DNA from: Niameybacter massiliensis
GTDB taxonomy: Bacteria > Bacillota > Clostridia > Lachnospirales > Cellulosilyticaceae
Assembly: GCF_001282685.1 (NCBI RefSeq)
Contig: NZ_LN875034.1
Coordinates: forward strand, 250,157 to 314,156
DNA length: 64,000 nt
Direction of reading: 5' to 3'
This document shows positions 1-8,390 of this stretch, one piece after another. A program made the translations under genes and the position numbers. The notes beneath the pieces were generated by a model, which was not told where the DNA came from, did not search any database, and saw nothing but the letters and a program-made list of their open reading frames with translations. Position 1 is the first letter of the stretch; each line of letters begins with the position of its first letter.

Positions 1-241
1 ATAGCAAAGTATATTTCTGAAATTATTATATATTTTTTTGGATAATACTACAATGTTTTTAAATAAAAAATAGTAATTATTAATAAAAATTATTTTGTTT
101 TTGCTAATTAAACTAAGAGAAGAGCAGCGTTACAAAGGTGTACCTTTATAAATAATAAGAGAGGACTTAGTAAATTTATGAATTAAGAGACATTTATTGA
201 CTGGTTATTTTTACAAACATGTAAAAGGAGGAAATAATATA

Positions 242-1453
242 ATGAAATCCTATATAAATGTTAGTAATATACTTGAATATAAAAATAATAAGAGTTTTTA
301 TTTATATGATAAGATTTGTATGCTTAAAATACAAAATGCAAATTTATTACTTATGTATTTAGGAGAAGATTATTATTATGAATATTTGGAACAAGTCATT
401 TCAGAGATATATATTTATCTACAAAAAGACAATATCAATCATAGCCTTTATCCTTATATTCTTGATAATAGTACTTTAATAGTAGCTGGAAAAATGGAAA
501 TGGAAGAAGAAAAGTTTTTGGAAATAACAAGAAGGCTCTACAAAAAGTTTTATTACATTAAATTAAATAGGCCTAATCTACCTATGCTAATGAGATTTGC
601 AGTGGTTATTAGACAGGGAGATATGATGAAGTGTGCTATTGAAGCCTTATATGCAGAAAGGAATCTACAAAGAAACTATATCGTTTATGAAGAGGATATA
701 AGTAAAGATGCAGATATAAGACAAGAGTTGAATGTTATTAATACCATTTATTGGGCTATTGAAAATGATGGGGTTATACCCTATTATCAAGGTATTTATA
801 ATAATAAAAAAAGATGTATTGATAAATACGAGGCATTGATGAGAATTAGGGATAGAGATGGAAATATTTATGCACCCGTTTATTTCATGGAAGTTGCTAA
901 AAAGTACAATGTCTATACAAAGTTAAGTAAAATAATGATTAAGAAGGTTTTTCAAGAAGTAGAAAATAGAAATATGAACGTTTCAGTTAATCTTTCTATC
1001 TATGATATTAGTTCCAGTGAGTTTAAAAAAGTTTTGTTTAAACTTCTAGAGAGCAGACAATCAGATGCTCTAATTATTTTTGAGATTATAGAAGATGAAG
1101 TTTTTAAGGATATTTTCTTATTAAAACAATTTATAAAGGAAGTTAAAAAGTATGATATAAAAATAGCAATAGATGATTTTGGGGCAGGCTATTCTAACTT
1201 AGCTAAAACGACAGAGATCTGTCCGGACTATATTAAGGTTGATGGGAGTATTACTAAGAATATTCATAAATGTAAAAAGAATAGGCATATTTTAAAGTCA
1301 ATCATTGAACTTGCTAAAAATATGAATGCCTATACCATTGTAGAATACGTAGATAACCCAGAAATTCAAGGCTATCTAGAAGAGTATAAGGTTGACTTTT
1401 CACAAGGTTATTATTTTTCAAGACCCCTTCCTATTGAGCAATTAGAATTATAA
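242..1453 (+). CDS. EAL-domain c-di-GMP phosphodiesterase
   Basis: Predicted cytoplasmic enzyme hydrolysing cyclic di-GMP to pGpG. The C-terminal two thirds is an EAL domain: EALMR near residue 197, the Asn of VSVNLS, the Glu of EIIEDE, DDFGAGYS near residue 311, VDGS Lys/Asp and QGYYFSRP near residue 388 are all present, so it is probably active. The first ~165 residues resemble a degenerate GGDEF fold (AERNLQRNYIVYEEDI at its end) without a GG(D/E)EF site. The ATG at 242 is chosen because AAAGGAGG lies just upstream; an upstream in-frame ATG at 197 has no ribosome site. It stands alone, with no transmembrane segment. Two more c-di-GMP genes lie near 51-55 kb. Confidence 0.9.
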   Translation: MKSYINVSNILEYKNNKSFYLYDKICMLKIQNANLLLMYLGEDYYYEYLEQVISEIYIYLQKDNINHSLYPYILDNSTLIVAGKMEMEEEKFLEITRRLYKKFYYIKLNRPNLPMLMRFAVVIRQGDMMKCAIEALYAERNLQRNYIVYEEDISKDADIRQELNVINTIYWAIENDGVIPYYQGIYNNKKRCIDKYEALMRIRDRDGNIYAPVYFMEVAKKYNVYTKLSKIMIKKVFQEVENRNMNVSVNLSIYDISSSEFKKVLFKLLESRQSDALIIFEIIEDEVFKDIFLLKQFIKEVKKYDIKIAIDDFGAGYSNLAKTTEICPDYIKVDGSITKNIHKCKKNRHILKSIIELAKNMNAYTIVEYVDNPEIQGYLEEYKVDFSQGYYFSRPLPIEQLEL

Positions 1454-1628
1454 AAAAGAGATAGAAATAATATATCAAACTATTCAGGAAAGATTTGTTT
1501 TATATATTTATTAAGAAGATAATAAAACTAGCATTATAAGCAAGTTTTGAGTATAATTAGACAGGTGTATAGTTAGACTATATATTAAGAAAAAATTGTA
1601 AGTTACAATTGAACGGGAGGAATAGTAA

Positions 1629-2192
1629 ATGGAGAAAAAATCAATCTTTAAGCTAAGCACAAAGCAAGTTGTTGCCATTGGTATTGGTGCAGCGCTTTAT
1701 GCAGCAGCTTCTATGATTTCAATTAACGTAGCGCCAAACACATCTTTAAGACTTGCGGTAGCACTTTTATGTATTTTTGGTGCCATCTTTGGACCAGTAG
1801 TAGGGTTCTTAGTAGGATTCATTGGACATGCCTTAAATGATGCCATCTCTTATGGTAGCGTATGGTGGAGTTGGGTATTTATGTCTGCTTCAATTGGCCT
1901 TTGTACAGGTTTTATTGTTTTAAAAGCAGACTTTGATTTACTTAAAGGTAAGATTAAAGGTGTACACATTGGGCTTTTATATGCTTATGCAGTGCTTGGG
2001 GCACTTCTTGGTAGTATACTTTCTTATGTAGGGGATGTATTCTTCTATGGGGAGCCAGCAGAAAAAGTATGGCTTCAAATTATTGTAGCCAATATCCTTA
2101 ACCTTATTGTAGTAGGTGCTATTGGTATCCCAGTTGTTATTGCTATTGGTAAACTTAAAGGCAAATCTACAGACTTAGAAGAATTAGAATAA
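1629..2192 (+). CDS. ECF transporter S component, UPF0397 family
   Basis: Membrane substrate-binding subunit of an energy-coupling-factor vitamin-type importer. The 187-residue protein has about five hydrophobic segments, and contains the family signatures AIFGPVVGFLVGFIGHALND and YGSVWWSWVF typical of UPF0397 S components. These proteins normally sit directly beside a double-ATPase A protein and a T protein; here those partners are 12 kb downstream (14240-16751), with S-layer and polysaccharide genes between. The ribosome site CGGGAGG precedes the ATG. The ligand is not established for this family, and no known vitamin riboswitch was recognised in the upstream 175 bases, so I assign no substrate. 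Confidence 0.85.
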   Translation: MEKKSIFKLSTKQVVAIGIGAALYAAASMISINVAPNTSLRLAVALLCIFGAIFGPVVGFLVGFIGHALNDAISYGSVWWSWVFMSASIGLCTGFIVLKADFDLLKGKIKGVHIGLLYAYAVLGALLGSILSYVGDVFFYGEPAEKVWLQIIVANILNLIVVGAIGIPVVIAIGKLKGKSTDLEELE

Positions 2193-2214
2193 TTTATAAC
2201 CAAATATAAATTAG

Positions 2215-2263
2215 AGATCATATTTAAATGCATAAAATAAATGCAAAAATGTGGTCTTTTTTG
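2215..2263 (+). terminator. Rho-independent terminator after the S component
   Basis: AGATCATATTT pairs with AAATGTGGTCT (two G-U pairs) around an AT-rich loop containing ATGCAT/ATGCA, followed by six T. Confidence 0.6.
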
Positions 2264-2377
2264 TTGTAAAATAAAGAATTATAAAGTTAAAAATAGTAAA
2301 ATATTGATTTTATGTATTACGTATTATAAAATGATATACGTACAAAAATATTTTTTAGTTTATTAAGGAGGAGTATA

Positions 2378-4318
2378 ATGCGTTTAAATCTTAGATTAAA
2401 AAAAGCATTAGCAATGGTCGCAGTGTCGGCAGTAGCAGTAACAACAGTTCCAGCAACTGTATTTGCAGCTGATTATGATGCACACTGGGCTAAAGAAATG
2501 ATCGAAAAATGGTCTGAAAAAGAAGTTTTAAAAGGGTACGAAGATGGTACATTCAGACCAAACGGGACAGTTACTCGTGGGGAACTTGCAGCAATGATCG
2601 TAAGAGTATTTGGTCTTACAGATACATCATCAGCAGCAAAATATACAGATGTTGAAAATACAAAATGGTATGCAGCGGACATCCAAAAAGTATCTTCAGC
2701 AGGTATTATGAATGACTACGCAGATGGTACATTCAAACCAGAAGCACAAGCTACAAGAGAAGAAGCAGCTTACGCTATTGCAAAAGCTTACCAAGTTGCA
2801 ACAAATGATGAAACAAGCAGTTTCACAGACCAAGCTCAAATTGCTGATTGGGCAGAAGCAGAAATCGCAGCTTTAGTAGCTGGTGGCTTCTTAAATGGTA
2901 ATCCAGATGGTAGCTTCAGACCACAAGCAACTTTAACACGTGCAGAAGCTGTAACAATGGTACATAAAATCACTGCTGATCTTGTAAACGTAGCAGGTGT
3001 ATATTCACAAGATACAGAAGGTAACCTTGTTGCAAATACAACAGGTGTTGAACTTAAAGATATGACAATCACAGGTAACTTATATCTTGCAGAGGGTATT
3101 GGTGAAGGTGAAGTTAAACTTAACAACGTAACAGTACTTGGCGATATCATCGTTGAAGGTGGTAGCGTAAATACTATTAAAGTTGAAGGTCAATCAAAAG
3201 TAAATAACATTATCGTTGATAAAGCTGGTAAAAACCCGGTTAGAGTATTATTCGGTAACTTAGTAGAAGCTAAAGGTACAGTTACTCTTAAATCAAATGC
3301 AACAATCGAAGGTAATGTACTTGCACTTGCTAAAGTTGTAGTAGATGGTGCAAAAGAAGTTCAACTTGTTGGTGGAATGAAAATTGAAGAAATCGTAGTT
3401 AACCAAACAACAGAGGTTGCATTAGTTGACGGTGTAACTGTTCAAACAGCTACAATCAATGAAAAAGCTGAAGGTACACTTTTACGTGGTAGAGGTGCTG
3501 CTAGTAGCATCAAATACATCAACGTTAATGCAAATGGTTTAGAACTTAAAAAAGGCTTTAAATATAATAAAGATAATGTAAAAGTTGCAGCAACAGTTAC
3601 AACAACACCTAAGTTCCCAGAGTCTGGCGGCGGCGGTGGCGGTGGCGGTAGCTCAAGTGGCGGTGGCACTGTTACAGAAAAAGCAATCACTATTGAAAGC
3701 TTTATCGTAAATGTTAACGGAACTGATAAAGAAATCAAAAATACAAATAACACATTTAATGTAGTAGTAGATGCAAAAGCAAATACTGTTACAGTAAATG
3801 GTACAGAGTTTAAAGGTACAGACAAAATTGCATCTATCTCTGCTAAAGAAGCAAATGGTCTTAAAACAGTTAAAGTTTATGCTACAGATAAGTTAGCTCA
3901 AAATATTGAAATGGGTACAGCATATACAGTTAAAAATTTAGCTGATATGGTAAATGCTAAACAAGTAGATCTTTTCAACATTCTTTCAACTGTTGAAGAT
4001 CAACTTGGCAAAGATTACTATGCTAAAGCTGTAGCGTTATTAACTAATGCTATCGGTGATTTAAATGACTATGCAAATGCAAACAAAGAAGTTTCTGTAG
4101 ATTATATGATGGGCCGTGCAGAACGTGTACGTGCTAAATTAGCTCAAAATAATGCAGCAGATCTTTATGCAAAAGTTGAAAGTGTTCTTAAAACATATGG
4201 TGTAGAATTATTTGGTTTAGAGACAGAAACACCATCATTAACAGCTAAAGTATTTGTTACAGGTGTAGAATCAGGTTACGAAGTAGATACATTTACAGTA
4301 AACTTAGAATACAAATAA
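2378..4318 (+). CDS. SLH-domain surface protein with polyglycine linker
   Basis: Secreted, wall-attached protein of 646 residues, plausibly an S-layer or envelope structural protein. A signal peptide (Arg/Lys-rich start, hydrophobic core, cleavage near AFA-AD at residue 30) is followed by three SLH repeats (about residues 32-75, 92-140, 153-200, with AHWAKE, DGTFRPNG and TRAEA motifs) that anchor to pyruvylated wall polymer. Next comes a segment of short beta repeats (about 215-385, GNLYLAEGIGEGEVKLNNV type), then a glycine run at about 416-428 and a C-terminal domain of unknown fold. Codon use is strongly biased (GTA, CTT, GCA), suggesting high expression. An AAGGAGG site precedes the ATG. 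It shares N-terminal architecture with the next gene. Confidence 0.88.
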   Translation: MRLNLRLKKALAMVAVSAVAVTTVPATVFAADYDAHWAKEMIEKWSEKEVLKGYEDGTFRPNGTVTRGELAAMIVRVFGLTDTSSAAKYTDVENTKWYAADIQKVSSAGIMNDYADGTFKPEAQATREEAAYAIAKAYQVATNDETSSFTDQAQIADWAEAEIAALVAGGFLNGNPDGSFRPQATLTRAEAVTMVHKITADLVNVAGVYSQDTEGNLVANTTGVELKDMTITGNLYLAEGIGEGEVKLNNVTVLGDIIVEGGSVNTIKVEGQSKVNNIIVDKAGKNPVRVLFGNLVEAKGTVTLKSNATIEGNVLALAKVVVDGAKEVQLVGGMKIEEIVVNQTTEVALVDGVTVQTATINEKAEGTLLRGRGAASSIKYINVNANGLELKKGFKYNKDNVKVAATVTTTPKFPESGGGGGGGGSSSGGGTVTEKAITIESFIVNVNGTDKEIKNTNNTFNVVVDAKANTVTVNGTEFKGTDKIASISAKEANGLKTVKVYATDKLAQNIEMGTAYTVKNLADMVNAKQVDLFNILSTVEDQLGKDYYAKAVALLTNAIGDLNDYANANKEVSVDYMMGRAERVRAKLAQNNAADLYAKVESVLKTYGVELFGLETETPSLTAKVFVTGVESGYEVDTFTVNLEYK

Positions 4319-4326
4319 GCAACTAT

Positions 4327-4362
4327 ATAAGAGGATATATCTACCAAGATATATCCTCTTAT
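4327..4362 (+). terminator. Hairpin after SLH gene, probable terminator
   Basis: A perfect 16-bp stem (ATAAGAGGATATATCT and its complement) with the 4-base loop ACCA lies 9 bases after the stop. There is no clear T tract beyond the stem, so it may end transcription weakly or stabilise the mRNA. Confidence 0.6.
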
Positions 4363-4482
4363 AAATATAAAAATCTAATAGGTTTTAAAAGCTTGTATTT
4401 TATGCTAAAATGAAATATGAATGAAAAATTTGCATACTTATGAAGTAAAACATAATATAAAGTCTAATTATAGGGGGCAACG

Positions 4483-5994
4483 ATGCAATTATTAAAGAGA
4501 AATACGAGTAAATGGGTAGCGCTATCACTAATGGGAGTTATGTTGATGGCACAGCCAGTATGGGCAAAAGACTATGAGGGACACTGGGCAGAAGGAGCTA
4601 TTGATAAATGGTCTGGCTACGGTGTGGTAAAAGGAATGGAAAATGGAGATTTTCAACCAAGTTCACCTGTAACACGTGCAGAACTTGCAACATTCCTTAA
4701 TCGTACATTCCAATACACGTCAAGCGATGCAGTAAGAAAGTACGAAGATATTGAAGCAGGTAAATGGTATTCAGAAGCCATTGCAGCAGTAACCAATAGA
4801 GGACTTATGTACACACCAGGTACTAAGTTTGAACCAAGCAAACCTGCTACAAGAGAAGAAGTAGCTTATGCTATTGCAAAAGCATATAATCTTCAACCAG
4901 ATACAACAGCACCAACAGAGTTTACAGATGGAAAAGACATCTCTGTATGGGCAAAAGATGCTGTACAAGCTTTAGCTGGTCAAGGGTATATCAAGGGTAA
5001 CCCAGATGGTAGCTTCAAACCACAAGCAAATATCACACGTGCAGAAGTGGTAACAATCTTAGAAAATATTACACCACATATGATTACAAAAGCAGATACA
5101 TATACAACACAACTTGATGGCAACGTAGTGGTACAAGCATCAGATGTGATCTTCAAAGATATGACCATTAATGGGGATGTGTACTTAACAGAAGCCATTG
5201 GTGAAGGTAAAGTACGTTTTGATAATGTAACAGTGAACGGAGACATCTATGTAGATGGTGGACAAGTGACTTTAAGTGGTACTTTCAATACAGTAAATTT
5301 AGCAAGTACAGGAGCTTTTGATTTTACAAAAGGAACAATGAAAAAGCTTATTGTAACGGCAGAAAATGAAAGCATTAGACTTAGAGAAAAAACTGTTACA
5401 GATTATCTTCTTATTGTAGCAGATGCGAAGTTCAACATTGAAGGTATGGTTAAAGAGACATCTAACCAAAGTGCAGACAAGCTTGTAGTAGAAGAAGCAG
5501 GTGTATTCATTGGTGGCAATTTTGTACCAGTAGAAGTTGTAGGCAATGAGGTAGTTATTAATTTGAAAGATTTATCAGCACGTACACCAGGCTTTGATGG
5601 TATGGAGAGCTTAATGATCGTAACAAATAAAGAAGGTGCTTATATTCAAGGCACTTTTGGTGGAACAATGAAAACAAATGTACCTTATACTTTTAGAATG
5701 GCTGATTCAGCACTAGGTATTTTTGAGGAAATGGTAGATCAAGTAACAGCAAATAACTCACAACTAAAAAATATTGCAGATGCAGTAGGAATTTCATCAG
5801 ATACGGTTTACGCAATGCTTGCAGAAAATGGAACTATTTCAATTAGACACATGTTAGATCAATTCTATAATGTAAACTTAATGGTACGTCAATATACAGG
5901 TTCAAACTTACCAAAAGAATATACTTTCAAACGTCAACTTCGTTTTGAAAACGAACCACCAGTAGCACTTACCATTCGTCTTGAAGTAGAATAA
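4483..5994 (+). CDS. SLH-domain surface protein, second copy of this architecture
   Basis: Secreted 503-residue wall protein. The signal peptide ends near PVWA-KD (residue 29); three SLH repeats follow (about 31-75, 90-135, 150-195; GHWAEGAIDKW, NPDGSFKPQA, TRAEVVT). The segment after the SLH domains (KDMTINGDVYLTEAIGEGKV) is clearly related to that of the preceding SLH gene, so the two are paralogues in their first ~280 residues, but this one lacks the glycine linker and has a different C-terminus. The gene is followed after 13 bases by a membrane protein gene and then by polysaccharide control genes, so it may head that operon. I infer a role linking S-layer and polysaccharide, without direct evidence. 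Confidence 0.87.
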   Translation: MQLLKRNTSKWVALSLMGVMLMAQPVWAKDYEGHWAEGAIDKWSGYGVVKGMENGDFQPSSPVTRAELATFLNRTFQYTSSDAVRKYEDIEAGKWYSEAIAAVTNRGLMYTPGTKFEPSKPATREEVAYAIAKAYNLQPDTTAPTEFTDGKDISVWAKDAVQALAGQGYIKGNPDGSFKPQANITRAEVVTILENITPHMITKADTYTTQLDGNVVVQASDVIFKDMTINGDVYLTEAIGEGKVRFDNVTVNGDIYVDGGQVTLSGTFNTVNLASTGAFDFTKGTMKKLIVTAENESIRLREKTVTDYLLIVADAKFNIEGMVKETSNQSADKLVVEEAGVFIGGNFVPVEVVGNEVVINLKDLSARTPGFDGMESLMIVTNKEGAYIQGTFGGTMKTNVPYTFRMADSALGIFEEMVDQVTANNSQLKNIADAVGISSDTVYAMLAENGTISIRHMLDQFYNVNLMVRQYTGSNLPKEYTFKRQLRFENEPPVALTIRLEVE

Positions 5995-6007
5995 GTAGGT
6001 AAACACA

Positions 6008-6673
6008 ATGAAGAAGAAAATAGCCATTATCGTAAGCTGTTGTTTACTTGCTATCCTTGTAATAGGCGGAATGGCGGCTTACACAATTTATGATAAAGCA
6101 GGGGACTATGTATTACAAAAGGCCTTTGATAGTCAAGTTCAAAAGGACTTTTTAGAGCAAACGGGCATTGACTTAACAGAGTCAGGTCGTGTACTTACTG
6201 AGGAAGAGCTTGAAGTTGTTCAAGCTCTTTTCCTAGGAAATGGTGGAGAGGGCCAGAAGGGGGTAGTTGGTGTACAACAACAACCTTCACAAGAGCAAAA
6301 GGTACCACAAAGTGAAAGTAGCTCTAAAGAGCAAGGTGCAGAAACAAATAACAAGGTACAGGAAACACAAAGCAATAAGCCTACCTTGGACTTTAGCAAG
6401 CCAATTACAACAGATGATGTACGAGTGGCGTTAGAAGACCGTGTAGGGCATATTTTAAGTGTTGTACCTACAAAGGATAAGAATGCCATGATGAATCTCG
6501 TATTAGGGAATATTCCTATGTCTGATATTAATTACTTGGCAGGTCTTGCAGCAGATGGCATATCTAGTGGTGATATCCAAGAGGCCAAGCGCATTGCTAT
6601 AGAACGTTTTGACACAGAGGAATTAGAGACAGCAAAAACATATTATTATAAATACAAGCATCTTTTGTATTAG
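6008..6673 (+). CDS. Hypothetical membrane-anchored protein
   Basis: Not recognised. The 221-residue product starts with a basic stretch and one hydrophobic segment (about residues 4-27, no lipobox), then an acidic region, a Gln/Ser-rich low-complexity linker (about 80-125) and a C-terminal helical domain (about 130-221, containing LEDRVGHILSVVPTKDKNAM) ending in Tyr-rich TYYYKYKHLLY. It is probably anchored to the membrane with its body outside. It starts 13 bases after the SLH gene and precedes the Wzz-like gene by 40 bases, so it is most likely cotranscribed with them. A role in assembling surface polymer is inference from position only. Confidence 0.7.
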   Translation: MKKKIAIIVSCCLLAILVIGGMAAYTIYDKAGDYVLQKAFDSQVQKDFLEQTGIDLTESGRVLTEEELEVVQALFLGNGGEGQKGVVGVQQQPSQEQKVPQSESSSKEQGAETNNKVQETQSNKPTLDFSKPITTDDVRVALEDRVGHILSVVPTKDKNAMMNLVLGNIPMSDINYLAGLAADGISSGDIQEAKRIAIERFDTEELETAKTYYYKYKHLLY

Positions 6674-6713
6674 GGAAGAGTGAATTAAAGTAGAGGCATA
6701 GTAGGAGGCAAAC

Positions 6714-7412
6714 ATGGAAGAAACAAATGAAATATCGTTGCAAGAGATCTTTATGATCTTGTGGAGTAAAGTACTTGTTATTATACTTTGTACTATTGTA
6801 GGGGGAGTAGCGGCTTTTGGTATTAGTGCATTTGTTATTGATCCAACTTATACTTCACGTATCAGTATGTATGTTAACAATAATGCGAATGCAGACTCAA
6901 CAGTAGCAAATATCAATGATATCAATGCATCTCAAAAACTTGTAAGTACTTACATTGAAATCTTAAAAAGTGATAACGTACTTCAAAAGGTGGCTGAGGA
7001 GACAGAGTTACCGTATACACCAGGAGAAATGCGTAAGATGATGAGTGCAAGCTCAGTTAACGGTACAGAAATCTTTGAAGTTAAAGTAACAACTAAAGAC
7101 CCAGATGAAGCAGCACTTATTGCAAATACCATCGCAGAGCTTGCACCAGAAGAAATCATTCGTGTTGTTAAAGCTGGTTCTGTAGAGCTTATTGACCAAG
7201 CTATACCAGCTAAGTTACCTTCATCTCCAAATGTGATCTTAAACACAATCATCGGGCTTATGCTTGGTGGTGTCTTATCAGTACTTGGTGTACTTGTAGC
7301 AGCAATGCTTGATAATCGTGTTAAAGATGAAGATGATCTTAAAAAACATTATGACATTCCGGTTTTAGGAGCTATTCCAGATTTAGAAGCAGCTCAGCAT
7401 CGTATTAAGTAG
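6714..7412 (+). CDS. cpsC: Polysaccharide co-polymerase (Wzz/CpsC/YveK type)
   Basis: Membrane adaptor that controls polysaccharide chain length and activates the partner tyrosine kinase. The 232 residues show the family plan: transmembrane segment near 17-40, extracellular alpha/beta domain with TYTSRISMYVNNN and a central coil (ASQKLVSTYIEILKSDNVLQ), a Pro-rich membrane-proximal motif (AIPAKLPSSPNVILN) and a second transmembrane segment near 178-200, with a short cytoplasmic tail (residues 201-232) that would contact the kinase. AGGAGG precedes the ATG. It is followed after 12 bases by the kinase gene, the standard arrangement in Firmicutes where the co-polymerase and kinase are separate proteins. 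Confidence 0.92.
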   Translation: MEETNEISLQEIFMILWSKVLVIILCTIVGGVAAFGISAFVIDPTYTSRISMYVNNNANADSTVANINDINASQKLVSTYIEILKSDNVLQKVAEETELPYTPGEMRKMMSASSVNGTEIFEVKVTTKDPDEAALIANTIAELAPEEIIRVVKAGSVELIDQAIPAKLPSSPNVILNTIIGLMLGGVLSVLGVLVAAMLDNRVKDEDDLKKHYDIPVLGAIPDLEAAQHRIK

Positions 7413-7424
7413 GGGGAAACATCT

Positions 7425-8189
7425 ATGAGAACATTTTTTAGCAGAAAGAAAAAAAGTGAGACAGCTGTTTCACCTGAACACGAAAAAGAACTTATTTTAA
7501 ATGACACAGCAAGCTTCCATGTTAAGGAGGCTTACAAAGCAACACGTACCAATACTATGTTTTCTATTGCAGATAAAGGGTGTAAGAAAATCGTTGTAAC
7601 AAGCTCATTCCCAGGAGAGGGCAAGAGCACAACATGTCTTAATCTAGCCATTACTTTTGCACAAACAGGTTCAAAAGTATTAGTAGTGGATGCAGACCTT
7701 AGAAAACCTACAGTACATAGAAAGTTAGATGTGCAAAACACAAAAGGCCTTGCCCATTTACTTGGTCACTTCAATGAAATAGATGAGGTGATTGTACCTA
7801 GTAAATTCGAGAACCTTGATGTGATTACATCAGGGCATATTCCACCTAACCCAGCAGAGCTTCTAGCATCTGACACAATGGGGACAATCTTAGATAAACT
7901 TGGTGAGAAATATGACTATATCTTTATTGATACACCACCTCTTAATGTGGTAACAGATGCAACAGTCCTTTCAAAGGCTGTATCTGGTACAGTACTTGTA
8001 GTAAGACAGGGTGTTACTCATCACAGAGATATGCAAGATGCATTAGGCAAGTTAGAGTTTGCTAATGCTAAAGTACTTGGGATGATTCTACATGGTGTTA
8101 AAGAGAACCAAAAAGGTTACTACGGTAAATATGGTAAATATAGTCGCTATGGCTATAGCCAAGATGCTTATGCAACTTATGAGCAGTAG
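7425..8189 (+). CDS. cpsD: Bacterial tyrosine kinase CpsD/YwqD type
   Basis: Cytoplasmic BY-kinase that autophosphorylates on a C-terminal tyrosine cluster and regulates capsule or exopolysaccharide synthesis. Walker A (SSFPGEGKST, about residue 60), Walker A' (VLVVDADLRKP, about residue 87) and Walker B (YIFIDTPP, about residue 165) are intact. The tail (about residues 228-254) has eight tyrosines spaced by Gly, Lys and Ser, the substrate cluster. It lies 12 bases after its membrane activator. The matching PHP-type tyrosine phosphatase is at 10483. Length (254) is usual for the family, and a terminator follows the stop. Confidence 0.93.
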   Translation: MRTFFSRKKKSETAVSPEHEKELILNDTASFHVKEAYKATRTNTMFSIADKGCKKIVVTSSFPGEGKSTTCLNLAITFAQTGSKVLVVDADLRKPTVHRKLDVQNTKGLAHLLGHFNEIDEVIVPSKFENLDVITSGHIPPNPAELLASDTMGTILDKLGEKYDYIFIDTPPLNVVTDATVLSKAVSGTVLVVRQGVTHHRDMQDALGKLEFANAKVLGMILHGVKENQKGYYGKYGKYSRYGYSQDAYATYEQ

Positions 8190-8245
8190 AAGCTAACCCA
8201 ATATAAACAGATTTCCTAGAGAGAAATCATAATCTAAGTATATGA

Positions 8246-8280
8246 AGGGATAGACTACATGAAGTAGGCTATCCCTTTTC
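8246..8280 (+). terminator. Rho-independent terminator of the SLH/cpsCD operon
   Basis: AGGGATAG...CTATCCCT stem with inner TAC/GTA pairing, followed by TTTTCTT. Confidence 0.75.
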
Positions 8281-8333
8281 TTAGTTACAATAAAGATATT
8301 TTCAAGTGTAATTAGAGCATTTATTCATAAATT

Positions 8334-8380
8334 AAAAAGGTGAGATTCTACCACTTAATGGGTATAATCTCACCTTTTTA
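8334..8380 (-). terminator. Terminator of the minus-strand CapD gene
   Basis: AAAAAGGTGAGATT and its complement AATCTCACCTTTTT form a long stem, with ACC/GGT pairing inside. The T tract occurs on both strands, so it can act bidirectionally. Confidence 0.75.
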
Positions 8381-8390
8381 TTACTAAGTA

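Noticed and set aside
1454-1628. Vitamin riboswitch before the ECF S component
   Set aside because: No TPP, FMN, cobalamin or other known riboswitch core was recognisable.
3442-3825. Minus-strand frame with a polyproline run
   Set aside because: It is the complement of the glycine linker in the SLH gene.
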